From NCBI RefSeq assembly GCF_002210425.1, contig NZ_MWQK01000001.1:558001-622000 (forward strand): a stretch of DNA of 64,000 nucleotides. Reading direction: 5' to 3'. Below, piece after piece: positions 8,767 through 18,951 of this stretch (positions are counted from its first letter, which is position 1; the number at the start of each line of letters is the position of its first letter). Below the pieces are notes generated by a model, which searched no databases, was not told the DNA's origin, and worked only from the letters and a program-made list of their open reading frames with translations. Source of the DNA: Fibrobacter sp. UWB2. GTDB lineage: Bacteria; Fibrobacterota; Fibrobacteria; Fibrobacterales; Fibrobacteraceae. Made by a program: the position numbers and the translations under genes.

Positions 8767-8872
8767 GGAGATTCCCGCTCGGAGGCGGGAATGACATACA
8801 AGGTTAGACAGCACGAACGCTTGCGTTCGTATTGGATAACCGCAGAGTCAAGCCTCGAAGAGGAATGACATT
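8767..8872. repeat. Composite structured repeat
   Basis: A REP-like hairpin (ATTCCCGC...GCGGGAAT, 8767-8796) is followed by a sequence-variable perfect hairpin (ACGAACG / CGTTCGT, 8813-8830), then AGTCAAGC and a small CCTC-GAA-GAGG hairpin (8853-8863) and GGAATGACAT. The same order of parts is seen at 5094-5222 and 6254-6383 with different stem sequences. Confidence 0.7.
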
Positions 8873-8879
8873 TCTTAAA

Positions 8880-9902
<1,023 letters not shown>

Positions 9903-10005
9903 TTATTTCTTTATCATCGAAGATGGAGACAACCACATCGTAACCCGTCATTTTTATAGTAACTAGTAACTACTAACTAGTAACTTTTCTATCTTTGCTC
10001 GCACT

Positions 10006-11310
10006 ATGAGTATTGCAATTCCTCAACTGCCCAAGGGCACACGTGATTTTTACCCGGAAGCCGAACGCATCCAGAACTATATTTTTGACACTTGGCGCAA
10101 GGTCGCCGAAAGCTTCGCCTACGAAGAATACGAAGGTCCGATGTTTGAACATCTGGAACTTTACACCGGCAAGTCCGGCGAAGAAATCGTAAGCCAGCTT
10201 TATAACTTCAAGGACAAGGGCGACCGCGAAATTGCTCTCCGCCCCGAAATGACGCCGACACTCGCCCGCCTCGTGATCCAGAAGGCCCGCGAACTCAAGA
10301 AGCCGTTCAAGTGGTTCTCCATGCCGCGCCTGTTCCGTTACGAAAAGGCTCAGAAGGGCCGTCTCCGCGAATTCTTCCAGCTGAACATGGACATCATCGG
10401 CACTGAAAGCATCTACGCCGAAGCTGATTTGCTCGCTTCTATCGCTACAATGCTCCGCAAATTCGGCCTCAAGGACGCGGACTTTGCCATTGGCGTTTCG
10501 AGCCGCAAGCTCCTTGCCACCTACCTCGAAGAAATTGGCGCCCCGAACCCGGCTCTCGTTTACCCGGTTCTTGACCGTCGCTTGAAAATCGGTCCGGAAG
10601 CTTTCGCCAAGGCTCTTACCGAAGCTGGACTTTCCGAAGCACAGATTAAGCAGCTCGACGATTTCATGAGCTGCAAGTCTATCGAAGAAGTGCGCGCCGC
10701 CGTGAAGAGCGAAAACGCAACCGCAGCCCTCAAGGAAATCGAAGACCTCTTTGCTACGCTTGCGGCCGCAGGCTTTAGCGAATGCGTGAACCTCGACCTT
10801 TCCATTGTGCGTGGCCTCGCCTACTACACCGGCATCGTGTTCGAAGTCTTTGACAAGGGTAAATCCATGCGCGCTATCGCAGGCGGTGGACGTTATGACA
10901 GCCTCACCGAAAAGCTCGGTGGCGACCGCATCCCGGGCGTTGGCTTTGGCATGGGCGACGTCGTGCTCGCCGACCTCCTCCGCGAACGTGGACTTTTGCC
11001 GAGCCCGAAGCAGCATGTGGACTTCTACATCGCAAGCTTCACGAACGACATGAAGAAGATTTTCGAAACGGCCCAGGTGTTCCGCGCAAACGGCAACTCT
11101 GTTTCTCACCCGCTCGCCACCATGAAGATGGGCAAGCAGCTGGAACAGGCCAACTACCAGGGCGCAAGCATCGTCGTTTATGTCGATGGTGACAAGGCCC
11201 AAGCCGGTCAGTTCGAATTCAAGGACCTCCGTGACGGCACCATGCACGTGGGCGACACTGCCGCAATCATCGAACGCAGCAAACAGAACATCGAATCGAA
11301 AAAATCATAA
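10006..11310 (+). CDS. hisS: Histidyl-tRNA synthetase
   Basis: Class II aminoacyl-tRNA synthetase charging tRNA-His, 434 residues, a normal length. The N-terminal PKGTRDFYP, motif 1 region, motif 2 FRYEKAQKGRLREFFQ, the histidine-specific RGLAYYTG and the motif 3 region GGGRYDSL / GVGFGMGDVV are visible, followed by an anticodon-binding domain. No clear Shine-Dalgarno sequence precedes the ATG. The upstream DNA is an odd run of ACTAGTAACT-type repeats (9959-9986). A REP-like hairpin follows at once. Confidence 0.95.
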   Translation: MSIAIPQLPKGTRDFYPEAERIQNYIFDTWRKVAESFAYEEYEGPMFEHLELYTGKSGEEIVSQLYNFKDKGDREIALRPEMTPTLARLVIQKARELKKPFKWFSMPRLFRYEKAQKGRLREFFQLNMDIIGTESIYAEADLLASIATMLRKFGLKDADFAIGVSSRKLLATYLEEIGAPNPALVYPVLDRRLKIGPEAFAKALTEAGLSEAQIKQLDDFMSCKSIEEVRAAVKSENATAALKEIEDLFATLAAAGFSECVNLDLSIVRGLAYYTGIVFEVFDKGKSMRAIAGGGRYDSLTEKLGGDRIPGVGFGMGDVVLADLLRERGLLPSPKQHVDFYIASFTNDMKKIFETAQVFRANGNSVSHPLATMKMGKQLEQANYQGASIVVYVDGDKAQAGQFEFKDLRDGTMHVGDTAAIIERSKQNIESKKS

Positions 11311-11311
11311 A

Positions 11312-11340
11312 GGAGATCCCCGGTCAAGCCGGGGATGACA
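11312..11340. repeat. REP-like hairpin between hisS and SGNH gene
   Basis: GGAGATCCCCGGTCAAGCC followed by GGGGATGACA. The stem is ATCCCCGG/CCGGGGAT: compared with sister copies both arms carry a matched T-to-C / A-to-G exchange, preserving pairing. The ATG of the next gene lies only 8 bp downstream. Confidence 0.8.
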
Positions 11341-11347
11341 TCTCTGC

Positions 11348-12964
11348 ATGACTCCAGTAAAAGTATTACTCAGCATCATTTCTCTGTTCCTCGTCCTCGG
11401 GGTGATGGCGCTTGCCTACCCTGAAGACGGAATCCATGTTGGCGATACGACGCTCCGCTACCCGAAGCTCTCCCAGGTTTTCGAGAAGGCCGAAACAACG
11501 ACGGACTCCGCCGGAAACAAGGTGAAAGTCGAACAGGTCGACCCGGAAGACGCCATCCGCCAGATGATGGAAGAGACCAAGGCAAAGCAATTTGCGGCGT
11601 TCTCGGACTCGCTCAAGTACTACGAAGACTTCTTTAGAGAAGGCCGTACGCGCTTTGACCTGCCGAACAACGACCTCACGTGGTTTGACCGCTTCTTCAC
11701 GAGCCTCCAGAATGCGCAGAAGGATTCGAGCGTTGTCCACGTCATCCATTACGGTGACTCGCAGCTCGAAGAAGACCGCATCTCGTCGACAATCCGCGAA
11801 GACTTGCAGACCGAATTTGGCGGTAACGGACCGGGTATGCTCCCCGCCGTGATGCACATTCCGTCGCAGTCGACCTCGCAGTGGAACAACGGCGACTTGC
11901 AGCGCTACATCATCTTTGGACCCAAGGAAGAACACGCCACGCACAACCGCTATGGACCATTGGCCCAGGTGGGTGAACTCAACGGTTCTGCCGTTATCGG
12001 CGTCAAGAAGCGCGAAGGCCGCAAGGATATGTTCCCGCACGTTGGTGGCTACTCCACCATCAAGGTTCTCTCAAGCAACAAGGGAAGCTTAAAGCTCCGC
12101 CTCACCTACGAACATGAGGTCATGGAACAGGTTGGAACAAACGCTGACGGTTCTCCGAAGATCAAGACAAAGAACAAGAAAGAAACTGCAGCCGCTCCAG
12201 TTGTTGAAAAGTTCACGAAGCTGAACGTTTATACGTGGAAACTCCCGGACACGACTTCGAATATCAAGCTCTACCTGAGCGGTCGTACAGAAATCTATGC
12301 TATTTCTGTGGACGGTTCTTACGGTGTCGCTGTGGATAACGTTGCCATGCGCGGAAGCTCGGGTACGGTATTCCACAAAATCGATAGCCAGCTCCTCGCC
12401 GAATCTTACAAGGCCATGAACGCCAAACTCATCATCATGGAATACGGCGGAAACATGGTTCCGAGCATGACTCCCAAGAATCTTGACTGGAGCAAGAAGC
12501 TCATTACCAGACAAATTCAATCCGTCAAGAAAGCCAATCCGGATGCAGACATTTTGTTCATCGGTCCAGCCGACATGGCAAAACAAATTAACGGAAGATG
12601 GCAAACATACCCGGGACTTGGCATCACCATCAAGATGCTTCGTGAAGTGGCTCTTGAAAACGGCCTTGCCTACTGGGATATGCACCGCGTGATGGGTGGC
12701 GAAAACGCCATGATCAAGTGGGTCAAGAAGTCCCCGCCGCTTGGCTTTACGGACCACGTGCACTTTACGCGCAAAGGCGCCTCTTACATGGGCGACCTCT
12801 TCTGCTCTTCACTCCATATGTACTACGATTACTTCCAGTTCCGCGACAGGCACCACCTGAACGATTCGAAACTTAAGGACATCCGCAAGTTCTCGGACAA
12901 CAAGCAGGCAAATGCCGACACGACCAAAGTAATCGACTTGAACAAAGAAAAGCTAAATCCTTAA
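11348..12964 (+). CDS. Periplasmic SGNH/GDSL hydrolase, O-acetylation type
   Basis: A 538-residue protein with an N-terminal hydrophobic anchor or signal (about residues 5-23) and an SGNH hydrolase fold. Block I is GDSQ with nucleophile S138. Block III is represented by EYGGN. Block V is DHVHF with D469 and H472. Such proteins partner with MBOAT acyltransferases in moving acetyl groups onto (or off) surface polysaccharides, as AlgJ/AlgX do with AlgI. The second SGNH gene and the MBOAT gene follow directly, so a three-gene operon is likely. The start is close behind a REP hairpin and has no strong ribosome site. The target glycan is unknown. Confidence 0.8.
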   Translation: MTPVKVLLSIISLFLVLGVMALAYPEDGIHVGDTTLRYPKLSQVFEKAETTTDSAGNKVKVEQVDPEDAIRQMMEETKAKQFAAFSDSLKYYEDFFREGRTRFDLPNNDLTWFDRFFTSLQNAQKDSSVVHVIHYGDSQLEEDRISSTIREDLQTEFGGNGPGMLPAVMHIPSQSTSQWNNGDLQRYIIFGPKEEHATHNRYGPLAQVGELNGSAVIGVKKREGRKDMFPHVGGYSTIKVLSSNKGSLKLRLTYEHEVMEQVGTNADGSPKIKTKNKKETAAAPVVEKFTKLNVYTWKLPDTTSNIKLYLSGRTEIYAISVDGSYGVAVDNVAMRGSSGTVFHKIDSQLLAESYKAMNAKLIIMEYGGNMVPSMTPKNLDWSKKLITRQIQSVKKANPDADILFIGPADMAKQINGRWQTYPGLGITIKMLREVALENGLAYWDMHRVMGGENAMIKWVKKSPPLGFTDHVHFTRKGASYMGDLFCSSLHMYYDYFQFRDRHHLNDSKLKDIRKFSDNKQANADTTKVIDLNKEKLNP

Positions 12965-12983
12965 ATACCGGAGGGGGTGTTAA

Positions 12984-14939
12984 GTGAAGAAAAAGCTTGC
13001 CGTCATTGCTGCCATACTTGGCATTGTTAGCATGGGCTCCATGGTTTCTGCAAAGGACATGGAAATCACCCCGGGCTACTATGACGTTGACTTTACGAAA
13101 TACGATTTTATCGATACGTCTTTGAATACCATCCAGTTCCCGCAAGGGAGCGCTAGTTTCGAGCCGTTCTTCAAGAAGCTCGACACGCTCGTTTTCGAGA
13201 ACAGGGGCAAGGTGCGCATCCTCCACATTGGCGGTTCGCACTTGCAGGCAGACGTCATCTCGGGCCGCATCCGCGAACACCTGGTAAAGGAATATCCGGG
13301 TGCATCGGCAGGCCGCGGTTTCGTATTCCCGTATTCGGCAGCTAGGACAAACACCCCTGCAAGTTACGCTAGCTATTATAAAGGCATCTGGGACAAGAAC
13401 AAGAACGTCCAGCACGAAATCACTAAACCGCTCGGACTCCTTGGCATTGCCATCAGCACTCGCGACCCGCGTGCCGAAATTACGCTCCTTTTGGACAAGT
13501 ACAATACCGAACCGATTTGGGGCGAAACGAGCTTTAGAGTTTTCGGCTATAGCGACAGCAACGACGTCGAACCGGTGCTCCGCATCGATTCCATGGACGT
13601 CTTTGGAACGTTCGATGCCTCTAGCCAGAGCTACGTTTTCACGAGCCCGCGCCCGATTGACACCATCCAGATTGCGTTCCGCTGGGCAGATACGACCAAG
13701 CAGGCCGAAGTCGCCGCATTCATCACGGACTCGCTCTACAAGGATTCCGTCGCCCGCGCAGACTCGCTCGCCCGCGTCGCCGATTCACTCCGCATGGATT
13801 CGCTCGGCATTACGCCTCCAGCCGCACAGCAAATGGCACAGGCCGTTGCCGCAGACTCGATGTTCCAGGGCGACTGCGAAGACGTTCTCGACACGAACTG
13901 CCTGAACCGCGACGAAGACATGCAAGCCGCACTAGATTCCGTTGCCGCAGATACGGTTCCGCCTCGCCCGCACTTTACGCTCACGGGCATCTTGGCAGAG
14001 AACAATGCGCCCGGCATCACGTACACAAACGTCGGCATCAACGGCGCCAAGGTTTCGAACTACTTTGAAGAAACATGCCCGCTCTTTGAAAAGGAAATGT
14101 CCTATTACAAACCGGACCTCGTGATTTTCGCCATCGGCATCAACGATGCGAACGTCGAAGTCTTTAATGACAAGGTGTTCCGCGAAGATTACGACATGCT
14201 CATCAAGCGCATCCGCAAGGTAAGCCCCAAAACGGCATTCATTTTCGAGACAAACAACGATTCCTACCGCAAGGTCCGCAAGAAAAAATACGTGCAGCAC
14301 CCGAACGGTGAAGTCGCACGCAAGGCATTCTTTATGCTCGCGGACAAGCACAAGGCAGGTGTCTGGGACAAGTTCTCCATCATGGGTGGCTTAGGTTCCA
14401 TGGCCAAGTGGGAAAAGGCAGACCTAGCCAAGAAAGACAAGGTCCACTTCAAAACCGCTGGCTACCAGCTGCTCGGCGATATGTTCTACAAGGCTTTGAT
14501 GCAGGCCTACTTCGATCACATTGCAAGCCTCCCCGCCGAAGCTCCGGTCGTTGCACAGGCTAAACCCGCAGCAGCCCCGGCTCCCGCTCCGGCACCAAAG
14601 ACAATTCCGGCTGCATCGAGTGTAGCCCCGAAGGCGCAAGCCCCAACGGTAAAGACGGCTTCGAGTACAGCCACAACGGCTACCGCTACAGCACAAGCTC
14701 CGAGAGTTCCGGCAAATGCAAAGACCGCAGCCACGATTCAAGCGAAAGTCGCCGCCCCCGCACCCGCAAATGCTCCTGCGACAACGCCAGCCAAAACGGT
14801 TGTCCCTCCGCAAATGCCAAAGATTGCCGCCGCAGCCCATAAAGATGTCCCCATGCCTGAAGTCGTAAAACAGACAGCGCAACCCGCACAGCCTCAAATT
14901 CAAGTTCCGCTGAAACCCGAAGCCCAGGACAAGAAATAA
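12984..14939 (+). CDS. Secreted SGNH hydrolase with Ala/Pro-rich tail
   Basis: A 651-residue second SGNH protein. The signal peptide ends SMVSA (residue 23). Block I is HIGGSH with nucleophile S85. Block III is FAIGINDAN and block V is DKVHFKTAGY, giving an intact Ser/Asn/Asp-His set. A charged repeat region (DSLARVADSLRMDS) splits the domain. The final 130 residues are a low-complexity Ala/Pro/Lys tail, possibly a wall-spanning or unstructured linker. It starts with GTG, supported by GGAGGGGG six bases upstream. It sits 19 bp after the first SGNH gene and 27 bp before the MBOAT gene. Confidence 0.8.
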   Translation: MKKKLAVIAAILGIVSMGSMVSAKDMEITPGYYDVDFTKYDFIDTSLNTIQFPQGSASFEPFFKKLDTLVFENRGKVRILHIGGSHLQADVISGRIREHLVKEYPGASAGRGFVFPYSAARTNTPASYASYYKGIWDKNKNVQHEITKPLGLLGIAISTRDPRAEITLLLDKYNTEPIWGETSFRVFGYSDSNDVEPVLRIDSMDVFGTFDASSQSYVFTSPRPIDTIQIAFRWADTTKQAEVAAFITDSLYKDSVARADSLARVADSLRMDSLGITPPAAQQMAQAVAADSMFQGDCEDVLDTNCLNRDEDMQAALDSVAADTVPPRPHFTLTGILAENNAPGITYTNVGINGAKVSNYFEETCPLFEKEMSYYKPDLVIFAIGINDANVEVFNDKVFREDYDMLIKRIRKVSPKTAFIFETNNDSYRKVRKKKYVQHPNGEVARKAFFMLADKHKAGVWDKFSIMGGLGSMAKWEKADLAKKDKVHFKTAGYQLLGDMFYKALMQAYFDHIASLPAEAPVVAQAKPAAAPAPAPAPKTIPAASSVAPKAQAPTVKTASSTATTATATAQAPRVPANAKTAATIQAKVAAPAPANAPATTPAKTVVPPQMPKIAAAAHKDVPMPEVVKQTAQPAQPQIQVPLKPEAQDKK

Positions 14940-14966
14940 ATTTTCTAATTTACAAGCCCAAAAATC

Positions 14967-16817
14967 ATGCTTGACTATATCATCCCCTACCTGACCCGCA
15001 CATTCGCGTTTGACCCGAACTCCCCACTACTCTTCACCCAGTTCTATTTCTGGGGTTTCTTCGCGGTCGTCTTCGCCATCTTCTCGCTAGTCCACAGCAA
15101 GCTTTTGCTCCGCAACGCGTTCCTGTTTGCGACGAGCTTGTTCTTCTACTACAAGACGAGTGGCAGCTACGTGTGCATCCTCATCTTCTGCGTGATAGCA
15201 AACTTCTTCATCGGCAAGTGGATTGAGAAAGCTGAAGAAAAGTGGAAAAAGAAACTTTTGATGATTATAGTCGTGATTATCGACTTGTTGGTGCTCTGCT
15301 ATTATAAATACTCTTACTTCTTCCTGGACGCACTTTACGACTTTACCGGCATTGAGCTCCACGTTTACAACTTCTTTGCCGCCGCAAGCAACGCGATGTT
15401 CAACACGCACTCGCTCGTCGATACGATTATCCTCCCGGTCGGTATTTCGTTCTTCACGTTCCAGGCGATGAGCTACTGCATCGACATTTACCGCGGTAAA
15501 ATCAAGGCTGTAGACAACATTTTGAACTTCGGCTTTTACCTTTCGTTCTTCCCGCAGCTCGTGGCAGGCCCGATTGTGCGAGCAGACAAGTTTGTGCCGC
15601 AGCTTTACAAGCCGTATTTCCTCCCCCGTCGCGCCTTCGGCATGGCAGTGTTCTGGATTTTGAACGGTCTTGCCAAAAAGATCATCTTGAGCGACTACCT
15701 CGCCACAAACTTTGTGGACCGCGTTTTCGACACGCCGCTCCTCTTTACCGGCCTTGAAAACCTGATTGCCCTTTTCGCTTATTCGTTACAGGTTTACGCC
15801 GACTTCTCGGGTTACACGGATATCGCGATCGGCGTTGCCCTCCTCATGGGCTTCCGCCTGCCGCAAAACTTCAACAGCCCGTACAAGGCCAAGAGCCCGA
15901 CCGAATTCTGGCGTCGTTGGCACATCTCGCTTTCTAGCTGGTGGCGCGATTACTTGTACATCCCCCTTGGCGGTAACAGGAACGCAACCGTCGGCACGTT
16001 CTTCTGGATGGGATTCTTGAGCCTTGTGGCCATTCTCCTTTCTGGCAGCATGTGGGTCGGCATCGCTCTTGGCGTGTTCTTCCTCTACATTGCGATTTTC
16101 GCCTACTTCAAGCCGGAATCCCGCAAGACGATTACCACGAACATGAACGCTATGGCAACGCAGATTGTCGGCGGTTGGTGGCATGGCGCTAGCTGGAACT
16201 TCATCATCTGGGGCGGTTTGAACGGCTTTGGCCAGGTGTTCAACAAGCTCTGGGTCAAGCGCAGCGCAACCGTCCGCGCCTCGATTGCTCTTGGATTCTT
16301 TGCTCTGAGCGCGATTCTCTACAAGCACTACACAATTCCTATATGCGCCATTACGGCCGTGTGGTTCGGCGTGCTTTTCGTGGGCATCTACTCGACCATC
16401 ATTTATCATTTGTTCTGCCAAAAACAATTGCCGTGGCTCACGACCGCATGGAATGTGACGCTCACGTTTGTGTTCATCACGTTCACGCGTCTCTTCTTCC
16501 GCGCAGGCTCGAACCTCGACCCGGCAGAAGCAAACGAAGTCGCATGGAACACGGCAAAGAACATGGTGCACCAGATGGGTACCGCCTGGCGCTGGGACAC
16601 GATTCTCCCGATTGCATGGGAACACATCAATATCATCCTCGTGTTCATCGCTGGTATGCTTATCCACTGGATTCCGAAGCGCGTGAAGTCTCGTTACCGC
16701 ATCACGTTTGCATCGCTCCCGATTCCGGGAATGGTGGCGGCGACGGCGTTCATCATCTTTGTGATTTATCAGTTCATGAGCGCAGACAGTTGTCCGTTCA
16801 TTTACTTCCAGTTCTAA
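14967..16817 (+). CDS. MBOAT-family O-acyltransferase (AlgI/DltB-like)
   Basis: A 616-residue polytopic inner-membrane acyltransferase that passes acyl (usually acetyl) groups across the membrane for polysaccharide modification. The signature AlgI motifs are TEFWRRWHISLSSWWRDYLYIPLGG and the catalytic-histidine motif WWHGASWNF. FFPQLVAGPIVRA is also typical. About a dozen hydrophobic segments are present, and the length is longer than AlgI (about 520) owing to extra loops near residues 350-400. With the two upstream SGNH proteins it forms an O-acetylation-like module. A strong terminator follows. Confidence 0.9.
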   Translation: MLDYIIPYLTRTFAFDPNSPLLFTQFYFWGFFAVVFAIFSLVHSKLLLRNAFLFATSLFFYYKTSGSYVCILIFCVIANFFIGKWIEKAEEKWKKKLLMIIVVIIDLLVLCYYKYSYFFLDALYDFTGIELHVYNFFAAASNAMFNTHSLVDTIILPVGISFFTFQAMSYCIDIYRGKIKAVDNILNFGFYLSFFPQLVAGPIVRADKFVPQLYKPYFLPRRAFGMAVFWILNGLAKKIILSDYLATNFVDRVFDTPLLFTGLENLIALFAYSLQVYADFSGYTDIAIGVALLMGFRLPQNFNSPYKAKSPTEFWRRWHISLSSWWRDYLYIPLGGNRNATVGTFFWMGFLSLVAILLSGSMWVGIALGVFFLYIAIFAYFKPESRKTITTNMNAMATQIVGGWWHGASWNFIIWGGLNGFGQVFNKLWVKRSATVRASIALGFFALSAILYKHYTIPICAITAVWFGVLFVGIYSTIIYHLFCQKQLPWLTTAWNVTLTFVFITFTRLFFRAGSNLDPAEANEVAWNTAKNMVHQMGTAWRWDTILPIAWEHINIILVFIAGMLIHWIPKRVKSRYRITFASLPIPGMVAATAFIIFVIYQFMSADSCPFIYFQF

Positions 16818-16830
16818 ATCAGACAGAAAG

Positions 16831-16854
16831 GGCGTGCCAAGCACGCCTTTTTTT
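16831..16854 (+). terminator. Rho-independent terminator of O-acetylation operon
   Basis: Stem GGCGTGC / GCACGCC with CAA loop, followed by seven T residues, 13 bp after the MBOAT stop codon. Confidence 0.92.
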
Positions 16855-17010
16855 ACAGACAAGCCTCATCAATTAGATTGTTCTATATAATACATTTATC
16901 CAAATAAACACAGAACAACGCTCAAAAAACTGTGCTTTTGAGGTCAATTCTTACATATCTTTACATCCCATTAATTTATTTTGTATAGTAAATAATTAGG
17001 AGGAAATTTG

Positions 17011-17562
17011 ATGCTCAAAAAAATTCATAACATTCTGGGGAAATTGTTCCTTTCAGGAGCATCGTTCTTTTGGGCTAGCTGCGATTCGGCTACGTCAGCC
17101 GACAAGCCTTCTGCATTTATAGACATTGACCAAGAGCTTGCCAAATTAACAACAACGGATACCACCGGACTCAGAGGAAAATGTGTCCCCTCGTATCGAT
17201 ATTGCGATGTTATTAATGGCGACAACAACTATTATGACGCACAAGCTCACGCGGCATCAATTGCCATCAAAAAGCTCGAGGAACAGCACAAGGATGTTCC
17301 AGACTATTGGTACGGCTATAACGGTTGTTACAGGGATCTCTTAGGGCATCTAGGAAACGCCCCTGTATATGGTGTTCCCGAATGCCCCACTGATTTGACT
17401 CCTTGCGAAACAGACGGATCGACCTACAGCGTTTATAACCAAGTCCGCATCGACGACGCCTACATTGAGGCCCTCCTACACAACGAAAAGTCTTATCAAG
17501 AAACCTTCAAAAACACTCTCGAAGAAATCAACGAAGGCATGGAAAAATGCGAAGCGCAATAG
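17011..17562 (+). CDS. Small predicted lipoprotein of unknown function
   Basis: 183 residues. The N-terminus has a positively charged start, a hydrophobic stretch and a lipobox-like FWASC at about residues 20-24, so a lipoprotein is likely. The mature part is acidic with seven or so Cys (GKCVPSYRYCDV, YNGCYRD, PECPTDLTPCET), probably disulphide-bonded outside the cytoplasm. The C-terminal 30 residues look helical. ATG 17011 is chosen over the TTG just before it because AGGAGG ends eight bases upstream. No family is recognised. It stands alone between a terminator and an AT-rich gap. Confidence 0.65.
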   Translation: MLKKIHNILGKLFLSGASFFWASCDSATSADKPSAFIDIDQELAKLTTTDTTGLRGKCVPSYRYCDVINGDNNYYDAQAHAASIAIKKLEEQHKDVPDYWYGYNGCYRDLLGHLGNAPVYGVPECPTDLTPCETDGSTYSVYNQVRIDDAYIEALLHNEKSYQETFKNTLEEINEGMEKCEAQ

Positions 17563-17736
17563 CGACTTTTTGACCATTTTTATCGAATTTTGCACATCCA
17601 AGGGTTTTCATAAGTTTACAAGAATACTACACAAAGTTTTCTTGTTAATATCCCGTGAAAAAATATCCTAAACATAGTGACAAAACCCTAAAATTTGAGT
17701 ATTTTTGAGCCCATATATATAGATTGCGTATTTTAT

Positions 17737-18801
17737 ATGAAGATTAAAACTATACTCATTGCAGGAGTCCTGCCAATCGCCCTTTTTGCAAAAGATGACG
17801 ACATGGCCGGAAAAATTGTTCCTCGCTTGGTTGACTCCAGAAACACGGAATTGAACCAGACTATCGACGGCATTAACGACTTTGCGCCAGAAGCTGAAGC
17901 CCCGACCGTCGGAAAATTTTTCATCAACGAAAGCAATTTTACCCAGAAAAAATCTAAGGCCCGCAAGGCTAAGGCTGCAGCAAAGCCGAAGGTCGAAACT
18001 GTAGCCAAGTTTGATGCGCCCCAAGATTCTATCACAAGCGATCTCGGAACCGAAGAAGGCATCAACAGCGATAGCCTCGATACCGAAGAAGCCGCACGCG
18101 AATACGCCGAAGCCGATGCCGATATCAAGGCAACGACGGACTCCGCCTCCACAGGAGCTCCGGCCAAGCTCTTTGTCCTCGACATGACGACATCCATCAT
18201 CCCGACGGAAAGCCGCCGCATCGCAGGCCACTACGGCCCGCGCAAGCACCGCATGCACCGCGGTGTTGACCTCGGTCTCTGCCACGGTGAAGACCGTACG
18301 ATTGTCGCCGCATTCGCAGGCAAGGTCGTCAAGGTCCGCAACCAGGGCCGCCGCAAGGGTTATGGTCGCTACGTGATTTTGGACCACGGCAATGGCCTCA
18401 CCACGCTTTACGCCCACCTCGAACGCTGGAAGGTCAAGGTCGGCGATGAACTCCAGGCCGGCGATACGATTGGCGTTGGAGGCAACTCGGGCCGCTCGTT
18501 CGGTGCCCACCTGCACTTTGAAATGCGCTACAACGGCGTGTACATCAACCCGGAAACAGTCTATGACTTTGCAGAAGGCACGTTCAGGGACATCTCCGTC
18601 ACGCTCGATACAGACAAGTTGCAAGAAGCCGAAGCCGCCTACCAGAAGGAAATCGGCAAGAGCAAGTTCTACAAGGTCCGCCCCGGCGACTGCCTCGGAA
18701 AGATTGCCCACAAGTACGGCACGTCTGTCGAACGCATCAAGCGTTTGAACAACCTCAAGTCCGAAAAGATCCGCCCGGGTCAAATACTCCGCTGCTCATA
18801 A
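17737..18801 (+). CDS. M23 peptidase with C-terminal LysM
   Basis: A 354-residue secreted cell-wall peptidase or peptidase-like activator. The signal peptide ends PIALFA. A low-complexity acidic/Ala region (to about residue 145) precedes the M23 domain with zinc ligands in HRGVDLG and HLHFE, and the GHYGPR and YGRYVILDHGNGLTTLYAHL signatures. A LysM domain (FYKVRPGDCLGKIAHKYGTS) at the C-terminus would bind peptidoglycan. The order M23 then LysM is the reverse of the common arrangement. ATG 17737 is used; the upstream TTG-started extension does not resemble a leader. Confidence 0.9.
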   Translation: MKIKTILIAGVLPIALFAKDDDMAGKIVPRLVDSRNTELNQTIDGINDFAPEAEAPTVGKFFINESNFTQKKSKARKAKAAAKPKVETVAKFDAPQDSITSDLGTEEGINSDSLDTEEAAREYAEADADIKATTDSASTGAPAKLFVLDMTTSIIPTESRRIAGHYGPRKHRMHRGVDLGLCHGEDRTIVAAFAGKVVKVRNQGRRKGYGRYVILDHGNGLTTLYAHLERWKVKVGDELQAGDTIGVGGNSGRSFGAHLHFEMRYNGVYINPETVYDFAEGTFRDISVTLDTDKLQEAEAAYQKEIGKSKFYKVRPGDCLGKIAHKYGTSVERIKRLNNLKSEKIRPGQILRCS

Positions 18802-18849
18802 AGCCGTAGAAAGCAAACGGCAGGATGAGAAATGCCTGCCTAGAAATTT

Positions 18850-18878
18850 GTCATGCCCGCCTCCGAGCGGGCATCTCC
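18850..18878. repeat. REP-like hairpin, reverse orientation
   Basis: GTCATGCCCGCC...GCGGGCATCTCC, the reverse complement of the family found elsewhere, with ATGCCCGC/GCGGGCAT arms. It lies between the convergent M23 and ClC genes. Confidence 0.8.
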
Positions 18879-18921
18879 TTTTTATAACAAAATTGCAACT
18901 CTAGTAACAAACAACAAGAAA

Positions 18922-18934
18922 CCCGCCGGGCGGG
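18922..18934 (-). terminator. Possible terminator of the ClC gene
   Basis: CCCGCCGGGCGGG can form a five-pair GC stem with a three-base loop. On the minus strand it is followed by TTTCTTGTTT. It lies 17 bp beyond the ClC stop codon. The stem is short, so this is tentative. Confidence 0.4.
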
Positions 18935-18951
18935 CAACGATGTCGAGAGCA

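Noticed and set aside
9959-9986. ACTAGTAACT-type repeats before hisS as an operator or attenuator
   Set aside because: Short and low-complexity. No His codon leader or T-box pattern could be found, so no function is claimed.
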